A stretch of DNA of 19,724 nt from CAWACC01 sp964390695 (GTDB lineage: Bacteria > Chlamydiota > Chlamydiia > Chlamydiales > Parachlamydiaceae): contig CAYMKI010000044.1 of the NCBI GenBank assembly GCA_964390695.1, forward strand, positions 1 to 19,724. The letters run 5' to 3'. Of this stretch, positions 1 to 7,212 are shown piece after piece. Every line of letters begins with the position of its first letter. The first letter of the stretch is position 1. A program made the translations under genes and the position numbers. The notes below the pieces were generated by a model. It was not told the DNA's origin and did no database searches. It saw only the letters and a list, made by a program, of their open reading frames with translations.

Positions 1-19
1 GATCACTTATACACCAGCT

Positions 20-61
20 AAAAAAAAAGACTTAAGAAGAGCGGTCAAGCCTTCGTAAGTC
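20..61 (-). terminator. Intrinsic terminator downstream of tRNA-Pro
   Basis: On the minus strand an 11-bp stem with one mismatch (arms 51-61 and 29-39, 11-nt loop) is followed directly by a run of nine U residues (the A-run at 20-28 on the plus strand). It begins 16 nt past the 3' end of tRNA-Pro. Stem plus immediate U-tract is the standard rho-independent layout, so it probably ends the small-ORF/tRNA-Pro transcript. Confidence 0.8.
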
Positions 62-76
62 CTTGAGGAAAAAGAA

Positions 77-151
77 TCTGAGTGAGAGGATTCGAACCTC
101 CGACCCCTTGCACCCCATGCAAGTGCGCTAGCCAAGCTGCGCTACACTCAG
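77..151 (-). tRNA. tRNA-Pro (anticodon GGG)
   Basis: A 75-nt minus-strand cloverleaf. The acceptor arms CTGAGTG and CACTCAG pair over 7 bp, with discriminator A. The D-stem is GCGC/GCGC. The anticodon stem is CTTGC/GCAAG with loop ATGGGGT, giving anticodon GGG. The T arm holds TTCGAAT closed by GGAGG/CCTCT. CCA is not encoded. It lies 10 nt downstream of the 84-residue small gene with no terminator between, and is followed by an intrinsic terminator, so it is probably processed from a transcript shared with that gene. Confidence 0.95.
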
Positions 152-161
152 ATATGAAATA

Positions 162-416
162 TTAAATAGAGGCGAGCCCTTCGAATTGCACTTCGGATTT
201 TTTATAGTCCTTGGATGCTATGCGGGCGCACTCTTCGATGATTTTTTCTAAAGAATCCGTGGCGGTCACTTCCGCAGCTGAGATATCCACAGAGATAGAC
301 GAATTGAAAGAAGTTCCTCCTTTCAAACCCTTCACCTTAAAATTGGCGAAAAGCCCATCCTTCTTTTTGGATATGCTGACAAAACGAATGAGATTGTTTT
401 CTCCGAGATTATTCAT
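162..416 (-). CDS. Small hypothetical protein, 84 aa
   Basis: I do not recognise a family. The start is taken as the ATG at 416 because a GGAG lies 6 nt upstream. An in-frame GTG at 428 would add four residues but has no ribosome-binding site and would lie only about 12 nt from the predicted transcription start. The predicted architecture is a beta-rich N-terminal half (alternating hydrophobic residues from about residue 6 to 45) followed by an amphipathic helix around 'LEKIIEECARIASKDY' and a short final strand. This looks like a small alpha/beta domain, with no signal peptide or membrane segment. A well-matched promoter sits directly upstream (447-475). The gene leads into tRNA-Pro. The independent promoter, good SD and folded-looking composition support a real gene. 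Confidence 0.75.
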   Translation of the reverse strand: MNNLGENNLIRFVSISKKKDGLFANFKVKGLKGGTSFNSSISVDISAAEVTATDSLEKIIEECARIASKDYKKSEVQFEGLASI

Positions 417-446
417 AGGCGACTCCACTAATCCAACAAACTCATA

Positions 447-475
447 ATTCTAAGGGTTTATGCTGTTTAGGTCAA
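447..475 (-). promoter_or_regulatory. Sigma70-type promoter for the 84-aa gene and tRNA-Pro
   Basis: On the minus strand a -35 TTGACC (470-475) and a -10 TAGAAT (447-452) each match 5 of 6 consensus bases and are separated by exactly 17 nt. Transcription would start near 440, leaving a leader of about 24 nt that contains the GGAG Shine-Dalgarno of the small gene. Confidence 0.65.
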
Positions 476-522
476 CCAAAATCAAAGAATGTGTCATTTT
501 TTGTTAGTGGGCATAGCTTACT

Positions 523-2310
523 TCATGAGACCGTCACCTCGATTTTTTTTGATATAGTATCAACATTAAGCTGAGGGCATTCTCGTATATCCAAGGTGTG
601 CAGATTAGGCGTGTATTTCAGATTATTAAACGCTTGAGGGTGGAATTGCAGGCATTGGGCGATATTCAAGATTTCCAACATGGGCACATGCTTCAAGTGC
701 ATTAGAGCCTTAGGATCTAGCTGTAGACAGTTCTTGAGATGCAAACTTTTGAGCTGGGGGGTATGGGCCAAGTGCTTGAGAGCGTCGGATTGCATCTGCA
801 CGCATTTTGAAATATCTAGTTCTTCAAGCTCGGGCGTGAGCGCAAGTTCTTTTAAGGCATTTCGAAACTGGTTGCATGAGGATATGTTTAATCTTCTCAA
901 ATGAGGAGTCAGCCGCAGCTGGTTCAGTGCGTCCTGCTTCAGCTGGGTACATTTGGAAATAATCAAGGTTTTTAACTTTGGAATATATGCCAGATGTTTT
1001 AGGGCGTCTCGTTCTAACTGAATGCATTTTGTGATATTTAAGTATTTCAAATTGGGAGTTTGCTTGAGGTGTTTAAGGCTATCGCTTGAAAGTTGACGGC
1101 ATTTTGAAATATTCAAGTGCTTCAGGTGGGGAGTGTGCTTGAGCTCTTTCAGTGCATTTGTTTCCAAATCTCGACACTTGCTAATATCTAGGCTTGTTAG
1201 CTGTGTCACAGAGGCAAGATTCTTAAGCACAGAGGGGTTAAAGAAAGTGCAGGAGGAGATGTTGAGTTCGCGCAAAGAGGGCACCCATTTTAGTTGCTTG
1301 AGGACATAATCATCGATGCAATAACAATCGTTGAGGTTTAAGCTTTGCAAGGCTGTGGTGTATCTGAGATTCATGAATGATTTTGAATTCAACGAGTAGC
1401 ATTGGCTTAAATCTAAATGTTGCAAAAAAGGTGTGTGTTTAAGATGCATGAGGGCGTGTTCGTTGTTATTGAAGCATCGAGTCATTTTCAAGGTTCGAAG
1501 TTCAGGTGTGTAGGCTATATGTTGAAGGCCATCGAATTGGATATTATCATTTTGTATGATCAAGGTCTGTAGTCGAGGCACATGCTTGAGAGCCGCTAGA
1601 TGGTCTAAAAGATGCAGCCCAAATTTCGAAATTTCCAGCGAGGTTAAGTTGGGGGTATTCACTAGATGTTGAGGATCAACTGGGGTGTCAATGAGCTTTA
1701 AGCATTGTAAATCCGTTGTGTGTTTTAAGTATTTCAAAGCATCCCATTCAAAATGCTTGAAATCGATTAATTCTAAGCTTTGCAGTTTTGGAGTATTTTG
1801 GAGTAGTTGGAGAGATTTTAGCTTTTTTGAGGACGACTTTTTTATGATGAGGCCTCGACACTCTGAGAGTTTATGAACATCTTTTAGCTGTGATGTGCTG
1901 ATGGATACGGACGGTGTAATGAGCTTTTGGATATTTGGGCAGCGTTTTTGCACTTCAAGGAGGTGTGCTTCTTTGAAATCTTTGAAACCTTCAAAATTGG
2001 CATAGGTGAGCTTATCGCCAGAGGGATGTGAGAATAGCCAACGCATTGACTTCCGTGCAGATACCTTGCCGAGGATTGTATGCAGGGGTAGGTGTTCACT
2101 GTTTATTTGTTCAATTTGGATATGCGCCCCTACAATCCGCCATAGTTTATTGACGAGTTTTATGGGACCCAGTTTTTTCGCGGAAAGCAGAGAAAAAATC
2201 AGCTGTAGGACATCTACAGATAGATCGTTAGAATTGATTAGGGATGCTGTGGGATCTTGACGTTGTAGTGTCGCTTTTTTTGAAAACAGCGCGTTAGTAG
2301 AATTCACCAT
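523..2310 (-). CDS. F-box and leucine-rich-repeat protein (putative host-directed effector)
   Basis: A 595-residue protein. Residues about 28-66 fit an F-box ('LSVDVLQLIFSLL' and later 'VNKLWRIVGAHI'), the motif that docks eukaryotic proteins on Skp1 in SCF ubiquitin ligases. From about residue 175 to the end runs an array of 25-residue leucine-rich repeats of pattern LKxLxxTPxLxxLNISKCxQLxxDA, with Cys after the LxxLxI segment. This is the cysteine-containing subtype typical of eukaryotic FBXL proteins, and the last repeats are very regular. There is no Sec signal peptide or membrane segment. The N terminus (first 20 residues) is polar and could be a type III secretion signal, which is inference. 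Such proteins occur in amoeba-associated chlamydiae and are thought to act in the host cell. It lies 52 nt after mreC on the same strand. The best SD (AAGGA) is about 12 nt from the ATG, an unusually long spacing. The domain call is firm; secretion and target are not shown. Confidence 0.85.
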   Translation of the reverse strand: MVNSTNALFSKKATLQRQDPTASLINSNDLSVDVLQLIFSLLSAKKLGPIKLVNKLWRIVGAHIQIEQINSEHLPLHTILGKVSARKSMRWLFSHPSGDKLTYANFEGFKDFKEAHLLEVQKRCPNIQKLITPSVSISTSQLKDVHKLSECRGLIIKKSSSKKLKSLQLLQNTPKLQSLELIDFKHFEWDALKYLKHTTDLQCLKLIDTPVDPQHLVNTPNLTSLEISKFGLHLLDHLAALKHVPRLQTLIIQNDNIQFDGLQHIAYTPELRTLKMTRCFNNNEHALMHLKHTPFLQHLDLSQCYSLNSKSFMNLRYTTALQSLNLNDCYCIDDYVLKQLKWVPSLRELNISSCTFFNPSVLKNLASVTQLTSLDISKCRDLETNALKELKHTPHLKHLNISKCRQLSSDSLKHLKQTPNLKYLNITKCIQLERDALKHLAYIPKLKTLIISKCTQLKQDALNQLRLTPHLRRLNISSCNQFRNALKELALTPELEELDISKCVQMQSDALKHLAHTPQLKSLHLKNCLQLDPKALMHLKHVPMLEILNIAQCLQFHPQAFNNLKYTPNLHTLDIRECPQLNVDTISKKIEVTVS

Positions 2311-2362
2311 ATAAAGAAAGTTTCCTTATGGATTTAGTTGCGTGTAGGATTTTTACAGGCGA

Positions 2363-3316
2363 CTAATTTTCAAGGGTTGTATCCGAGACAGGAGGAATGA
2401 CGAATACGTATGAGAGTTCTTGCATGTTGGCAGCTGTGGGCTTCGCTTCTAGTTCGTAGTAGTAATCACCCTCTTTCAAGGAGTGAATTTTAGTCACTAT
2501 AGCCACGTCAAGGCCCGGAGGAAATACACCATCTAGTCCTGTAGTGACTAGTTTATCGCCGGCTTTTAGTATGGGCAACGCAGGCTTATTTGTCAATTCG
2601 CCCATGCGTTTGCCTGTCCGAAGATCCCTGGCCGGGCCTTCTGCGTCAGGAAAATCATAGTTAAAACCTATGCCCTGCAGAAGCTCTCCGTCGCCTTTGC
2701 CATAGGGCTCGCTGGCGCCGTAAATCTCTCCTTTAGCCAGGAGATATGTTTTTTTGCCATGCGTTCGCTGGGCTCTTACCGCGGGCCTTAAACCTGAATC
2801 TGTTATTAAGCGTACGCGGGATTGCCGGTCTCCGACGTAGTCGACTACGCCGATTACGGAGGTGCCGCTCATCACCGGGCTGTTTTTGACCACTATGCGC
2901 CTTCCCTGGAGTGGATTATGCAATTTGCCCACATTGATCCAGAGAGAGCTGTTCCATGTAGAATAGGGGCGAAAAATCACCTTGGCGGGGAGGCTTTCAA
3001 ATTTGAAGTCAAAGAATCCTTTGTAGTCATTTCCTAGAAGGGTTTGGAGCTTATCCAGCTCAGCTTCCAACTGTTGGTTTTTGAGCTGCAGTTCTTGGAT
3101 AAGTTCACGGGGAGGTTCATGGTGGGTGGAGCTGGAGAATACTCTTTGATAAAAATTCTGCAGGGATATTTTGAAATCCGTGACCCTCTCCCACGGGTTG
3201 CGCAGCAGCCCTGCGGCGAAGCCTCGGAGGAGTTCGGTGTTCTCTTTGGATAAGCTGATCAGAAGAAACAAGCTTGATCCGAAGATGAAGTAGGGTAGAA
3301 TTTTTTTATTCCGCAT
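2363..3316 (-). CDS. mreC: Rod-shape-determining protein MreC
   Basis: A 317-residue protein with MreC architecture. A short cytoplasmic N terminus is followed by one membrane segment (about residues 7-23), a coiled coil (about 69-95, 'ELQLKNQQLEAELDKLQ') and the beta-rich periplasmic domain with 'VIGVVDYVGDRQSRVRLITDS' and 'GDKLVTTGLDGVFPPGL'. MreC links MreB filaments to peptidoglycan synthases. In chlamydiae, which lack FtsZ, MreB and its partners serve division, so a division role is likely here. The loop between the two halves of the beta domain (about residues 200-247, rich in G, D, E, K, R) is longer than in the proteobacterial MreC proteins I know. An AGAGG Shine-Dalgarno lies 5 nt before the ATG. 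The gene follows the aminotransferase by 30 nt on the same strand, so the two are probably co-transcribed. Confidence 0.88.
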   Translation of the reverse strand: MRNKKILPYFIFGSSLFLLISLSKENTELLRGFAAGLLRNPWERVTDFKISLQNFYQRVFSSSTHHEPPRELIQELQLKNQQLEAELDKLQTLLGNDYKGFFDFKFESLPAKVIFRPYSTWNSSLWINVGKLHNPLQGRRIVVKNSPVMSGTSVIGVVDYVGDRQSRVRLITDSGLRPAVRAQRTHGKKTYLLAKGEIYGASEPYGKGDGELLQGIGFNYDFPDAEGPARDLRTGKRMGELTNKPALPILKAGDKLVTTGLDGVFPPGLDVAIVTKIHSLKEGDYYYELEAKPTAANMQELSYVFVIPPVSDTTLEN

Positions 3317-3346
3317 AGGGGCCTCTAATGCTAGGTATTCATGGGT

Positions 3347-4543
3347 TCATCCGATCACGGCCCCGAAGCTGTCTATCACGTAGTCCAGGTTTTCAGAGGT
3401 CAAGCCAGCCACGTTGATTCTTCCTTTTAAGGCCATAAATATCCCATAGTCTTCGCGCAGTTTTACGGCTTGAGCTTCATTAATGCCCGTGTAGGAAAAC
3501 ATACCCCTTTGGTTGGTTAAAAAAGTGAAGTCATGATGGGGGCATTTTTGGCTCAATCCTTTAAATAGGCGAGTCCGCATCTCCTGAATGCGAGATTTCA
3601 TCTCTTCCACCTCCAAGATCCATTCTTGACGCAGCAGCGGGTCCTGTAAGATCGTAGATATGATGGCGGCGCCATGCCGTGGGGGATTGGAATAATTTTG
3701 GCGTATGAGCAGTTTGATATGGCTGGCGATTTTTTTTACGGTTTCGGCTTGACGGGTGATGATGGAAAGAACACCCACTCGTTCCCCATACAAGCCGAAA
3801 TTTTTAGAGAAAGACTGGGCGACCATCATCAGATGCCCTTGCTGGGCAAAGGTGCGGATGGGTTGTGCATCTTCGTCCAAGCTTTGGCTGAAGCCTTGGT
3901 ACGCCAGATCGAAGAACGGAAAGACCCGTTGTTCATGGATGAGGTCGGAGAGGATCTGCCACTGTTCCATAGAGAGATCCATGCCTGTGGGGTTATGGCA
4001 GCAAGGTTGCAACAGGATGACAGAACCTGGGGGCATATGTCGGATGCATGCGCACATGCCTTTGAAATCCAGTTGGTGGTGAAGTTCGTCATAGTATGGG
4101 TATGTTTCCACCTTTAAGCCGCTGCGGCTGAGAAGGCCTTTGTGATTTGACCAAGAGGGGTTGGAGATGAAGATCTTGTTTCCAAATTCTTGAGCGATAA
4201 ACTCGCTGCCGAGGCTCAGCGCTCCGCTACCACCCAGTGTTTGCGCGGCAAAGATGCATGGGCTATTGAGAAAAGGAGAGGTATTGCCGAAGAGCAGCCT
4301 TAATGCCTGGGTTATATATTCCGGATTGCCGGCGATGGGCAAATATTCTTTGTTGCGGGATGTTTGCAGGATCTGAGCTTCGGCTTTTTTTACGCTTTGC
4401 AGTACGAAAGGTTTTCCTTGGGCATTTTGGTAGGCGCCGATGCCTAGATTCACTTTTTTCGGGTTTTTGTGGGCCTGGAATAGGGCGGTGATGCCTAAGA
4501 TAGGATCCTCAGGTAGCAAATCGACGGTATCGAAGAAAGACAT
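3347..4543 (-). CDS. tyrB: Aspartate/aromatic amino-acid aminotransferase (class I, PLP-dependent)
   Basis: A 398-residue full-length class I aminotransferase of the AspC/TyrB type. Visible active-site features are 'CCHNPTGMDL' (N184), 'FFDLAYQGF' (D212, which would hold the PLP pyridine nitrogen, and Y215), and 'SFSKNFGLYGERVG' with K247 as the Schiff-base lysine. The C-terminal arginine in 'LKGRINVAGL' would bind the substrate carboxylate. The reaction is reversible amino transfer between aspartate or aromatic amino acids and 2-oxoglutarate. Whether Asp or Tyr/Phe is preferred cannot be read from sequence; the symbol follows usage for the chlamydial homologue. AGAGG lies 7 nt upstream of the ATG. 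It is the first gene of a likely tyrB-mreC(-F-box) unit. A -10-like TATACT (4578-4583) lies upstream but lacks a convincing -35. Confidence 0.9.
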   Translation of the reverse strand: MSFFDTVDLLPEDPILGITALFQAHKNPKKVNLGIGAYQNAQGKPFVLQSVKKAEAQILQTSRNKEYLPIAGNPEYITQALRLLFGNTSPFLNSPCIFAAQTLGGSGALSLGSEFIAQEFGNKIFISNPSWSNHKGLLSRSGLKVETYPYYDELHHQLDFKGMCACIRHMPPGSVILLQPCCHNPTGMDLSMEQWQILSDLIHEQRVFPFFDLAYQGFSQSLDEDAQPIRTFAQQGHLMMVAQSFSKNFGLYGERVGVLSIITRQAETVKKIASHIKLLIRQNYSNPPRHGAAIISTILQDPLLRQEWILEVEEMKSRIQEMRTRLFKGLSQKCPHHDFTFLTNQRGMFSYTGINEAQAVKLREDYGIFMALKGRINVAGLTSENLDYVIDSFGAVIG

Positions 4544-4632
4544 ACGCAGACCTCTTACATTTTTTTCTATGTGCCAGAGTATAGGACAAGGATATATTCT
4601 TTAATAGAAATAAATGTAAATATCAGGATGGG

Positions 4633-4654
4633 CAAGCCCAACTTGCAAGGCTTG
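4633..4654. repeat. Inverted repeat between tRNA-Ala and tyrB
   Basis: CAAGCC (4633-4638) and GGCTTG (4649-4654) form a perfect 6-bp inverted repeat around a 10-nt spacer that itself overlaps the palindrome CTTGCAAG (4642-4649). There is no U-tract on either strand, so it is not a standard terminator. It could be a leader structure or an operator. Function unknown. Confidence 0.35.
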
Positions 4655-4700
4655 TAAAGGTGTGTTTAATTTTGTCTACAAGGCTGAAATGATAAGGGGA

Positions 4701-4773
4701 TGGAGCGTAACGGGATCGAACCGTTGACCTCAACAATGCCATTGTTGCGCTCTACCAACTGAGCTAACGCCCC
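4701..4773 (-). tRNA. tRNA-Ala (anticodon GGC)
   Basis: A 73-nt minus-strand cloverleaf. Acceptor GGGGCGT pairs with ACGCTCC and includes the G3:U70 wobble that identifies alanine tRNAs, with discriminator A. The D-stem is GCTC/GAGC, and the anticodon stem CAACA/TGTTG encloses ATGGCAT, anticodon GGC. The T arm is AACGG-TTCGATC-CCGTT. CCA is not encoded. Confidence 0.95.
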
Positions 4774-4796
4774 CTAAAGAAAATAGGTAGATTTAT

Positions 4797-4825
4797 TGAA
4801 TACTAATTCTGTTAAATATTGTAAA
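4797..4825 (-). promoter_or_regulatory. Possible promoter for tRNA-Ala
   Basis: On the minus strand a -35-like TTTACA (4820-4825, 5 of 6) is followed after 17 nt by TATTCA (4797-4802, only 3 of 6). The start would lie about 15-20 nt before the mature tRNA. The weak -10 makes this tentative. The rest of the 181-nt gap (4774-4954) holds no ORF. A bulged hairpin at 4847-4875 lacks a U-tract. Confidence 0.3.
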
Positions 4826-4954
4826 TACTTCCCTAATTTGCCGCAAGGGATTTTGTGCTGAGAGCAGCAATTCCCGCTAAATCCTCTTCCGCTCCATTTT
4901 GGGGCTTGAGAATTTTTTTGAGGGATTTGCAATGCCGTAACACTTAACTATTTT

Positions 4955-7156
4955 CTAAAGAAGTTTAGGATGGTCTCCGCGGAAGACGGGTCCTCCATCT
5001 TTTGCTCCGACCGGTAGGCTGGCGAAAATTTGGCGCCGTTCAAGGCCGCGGGCTGTCATTTTCTCTATAGCTGCTTTGACTAGTGCTGTGGGACCGCACA
5101 AGAATACCAATGTCTGCGAATTGAGAGGGCAGGTCGATAGAGCTTCAGTAATTCTGCCGTGTTGAAATCCTTCAGCGGTTTCTTGTGTGAGAGCAATGGA
5201 ATGGCCAGCATGTCTCCATTGTTTGAGCAGGTCATGGTAGATGAGGTCGCCTTGAGTCTTTGCACTGTAGTACAGGCTTACCTGGGTATGGGCAGGAAGG
5301 CTGTGCATGAGGCATTTTAAAACGGTGATCCCTGAACCTCCGCCTATCAAGATCAGTTCAGTAGCGGGCTTGATCAAGTCCATGGGAAAACCTATGCCGA
5401 TGGGCCCAATGATTTCCAAGGCCTGCCCTTCATTGCGCTGCAAGGAATGGTTGCTGTGCCAGGGGAGGAGGCTGCTTCTGGCAGTCACTTGAATATCGCC
5501 ATCGTGAGTGCCGGAGGCGATGGCTAAGGTTGCTGGGGATTTGAAAAGAGAGCTGAGGCGATTTCCAGAGCGTATTTGCAGGTATTGACCCGGCTGAAAT
5601 TGCCATGAGGTCGGTTTTTGAAAATGTAAGGTTTTAAAACCTCCGCCTTCTTCGTCTACCTGTGAGATTACCAGCGTATTTGCAGGTGCCAATTTATCTT
5701 GCATGCCGCGAAAGCCTGTATAGTCTAGTAATTTTTCCTTTGAAGTCTCCGAAGGCGTAGCCTCCACAGAAGATTGAAATACGGGCAGAAAAACGGCATC
5801 GATGAAAGCTTTGGTCTTGATTTTATCGTCAATGATGATATTGGTTTCATGCAGAGAGGTTAAGCTGACGATATCTAAATTGGCATTGCCGAATAGGGTG
5901 ATTTGTTCATCGATGGCCATGAATTTGAGATGGCAGGCTCCGGCGACGTTGGCGACCACAGGTGTTTTACCATCCAAGGAAAACCACCTCACTTTGAGGT
6001 TGCCTAATTTATCTTCATGTATTTTAGAAAATAGTGTGTTGACGGTATTTTGGTTGGTGCCTCCGAGCGAAGGCATGGCTTCGCGCGAGTCGTTAAATCC
6101 CTTCCCTAGGATCAGCTCCAGGGTTCCGTTTGTATTGTTGATGAAGTTGACCAATGCTTCGACGATCGGAGGTGCATTGAGATTCGGTGTGGCTATTTGT
6201 ATTTTATTTTTAGCTTGTGAAAGTGCTGAGAGGAAAGCTACGGCTAGGGGATTGTCATAGGAAGTATTTAGAAGTTCTTGACGTGCTTTTGTGGAGACAA
6301 ATAGTATGGGCACATTACCTTGGCTGTAATTATGCTGAATGTTGGCTAGAGATTCGTTTTGCAGAGGAGGGCTGGGTATTTCTTCATGGCGTGCGGGGCT
6401 GTTCCAGGTTTCCACAAAATCAGCCCGAGCGGCCAGGGCAATGGGACCATTAATCTGTATTGAGGCATCATGGGCGGGCAAATGGCCAAAATTAGAAGCT
6501 TGAAAATTAGCACCGGTGATCACCAGGATTTTACTATCGACAATGAGGGTTTTGGCGTGGTTGCCTCGGAAGCTGTTGTGATGAAAGGTAGCCGCATAGA
6601 CATCGATAAGGCCTGGTGCTGAAAAGAGGTGTAGATTTTCGGGTGTACAAGGCCATTTTTGAGGTATCTTGCCGTTGAAGCATACGTTGGCTAGCGTACC
6701 GCGTTCATCGATTAAGATATAGACTTTCAAAGGTTTTATGCTTGCTTGAGTTTTTTTGCGTTGGGCAACATCTTGTAGCGCTGCGTTGATCCACTGTAGT
6801 CCAGGTATTTTAACGTCCCAGGTGAATGTTTGAAGAAGCACTTCGTTTTCTGCTAGGCGGATAGCATCGGCCATTTGTTTAAATATGGCCTCGCCTTTAA
6901 CAGCTATATCTATCTGCTCGGCAGCATTCAAAGAACCTATCAGAGACTGCGGCACCGTGCCCTTATCGAAGCAAAGAACTGCGGCATCAGTGATACATTT
7001 CATCAGAGGAGATGCTGCAAGATAACACAGGCGAGTATGATCTGCGAGGTTTTGATCTGATGAAGCTGAGGAAAGATTATTTTGGGAAGATGATGTCGTC
7101 ATTAGACCTGTATTTTCGCCGGTGGTTTGCCAGTAGGTGTCTATAGAATTGTTCAT
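4955..7156 (-). CDS. Phospholipase D-like (two HKD motifs) fused to a ferredoxin-reductase-like oxidoreductase module
   Basis: One uninterrupted 733-residue ORF. Residues about 80-460 form a PLD-superfamily region with two HxKxxxxD motifs: H200-K202-D207 ('HAKTLIVDS' then 'GANF') and H409-K411-D416 ('HLKFMAID' then 'GNANLD'). Both are intact, so hydrolysis or transfer on a phosphodiester is expected. Residues about 493-725 form an FNR-type module: a flavin-binding beta-barrel ('FQPGQYLQIRS', 'LAIAS') and a nucleotide-binding half with GGGSGI (605-610) and CGP (687-689). The usual RxYS flavin motif is not recognisable ('SPATLAIAS'). The first 40 residues hold 23 S/T/N/Q, with no Sec signal, which fits a type III-secreted protein (inference). 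AGAG lies 5 nt before the ATG. It is last in the mutY - hypothetical - this gene row (56-nt gap). The domain calls are strong; substrate, redox partner and location are unknown. Confidence 0.85.
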   Translation of the reverse strand: MNNSIDTYWQTTGENTGLMTTSSSQNNLSSASSDQNLADHTRLCYLAASPLMKCITDAAVLCFDKGTVPQSLIGSLNAAEQIDIAVKGEAIFKQMADAIRLAENEVLLQTFTWDVKIPGLQWINAALQDVAQRKKTQASIKPLKVYILIDERGTLANVCFNGKIPQKWPCTPENLHLFSAPGLIDVYAATFHHNSFRGNHAKTLIVDSKILVITGANFQASNFGHLPAHDASIQINGPIALAARADFVETWNSPARHEEIPSPPLQNESLANIQHNYSQGNVPILFVSTKARQELLNTSYDNPLAVAFLSALSQAKNKIQIATPNLNAPPIVEALVNFINNTNGTLELILGKGFNDSREAMPSLGGTNQNTVNTLFSKIHEDKLGNLKVRWFSLDGKTPVVANVAGACHLKFMAIDEQITLFGNANLDIVSLTSLHETNIIIDDKIKTKAFIDAVFLPVFQSSVEATPSETSKEKLLDYTGFRGMQDKLAPANTLVISQVDEEGGGFKTLHFQKPTSWQFQPGQYLQIRSGNRLSSLFKSPATLAIASGTHDGDIQVTARSSLLPWHSNHSLQRNEGQALEIIGPIGIGFPMDLIKPATELILIGGGSGITVLKCLMHSLPAHTQVSLYYSAKTQGDLIYHDLLKQWRHAGHSIALTQETAEGFQHGRITEALSTCPLNSQTLVFLCGPTALVKAAIEKMTARGLERRQIFASLPVGAKDGGPVFRGDHPKLL

Positions 7157-7212
7157 GGAATCTCTTGTGTGTAAATGATTTCTTTAGAAGGTCGTATTGT
7201 ATAGAATATCCT

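Noticed and set aside
162..428. Longer form of the small protein starting at GTG 428
   Set aside because: It has no Shine-Dalgarno and would leave a leader of only about 12 nt from the predicted start site; ATG 416 has GGAG at 6 nt.
550..1790. Regularly spaced similar DNA segments (about 75 bp period), reminiscent of a repeat array
   Set aside because: These are codons of 25-residue leucine-rich repeats in one open frame, not CRISPR or non-coding repeats.
3674..4117. 147-codon plus-strand open frame opposite tyrB, plus two other overlapping frames
   Set aside because: It lies wholly inside the aminotransferase gene, whose catalytic motifs are intact. The antisense products have no recognisable domain and no ribosome-binding site of note.
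4847..4875. Bulged hairpin (GGGA...GCTG-AGAG-CAGC...TCCC) downstream of the PLD-reductase gene
   Set aside because: No U-tract on the minus strand and only short paired segments, so I do not call it a terminator.
5802..6260. 152-codon plus-strand frame opposite the PLD domain
   Set aside because: Antisense to a region encoding an intact HKD motif; no supporting start signal.
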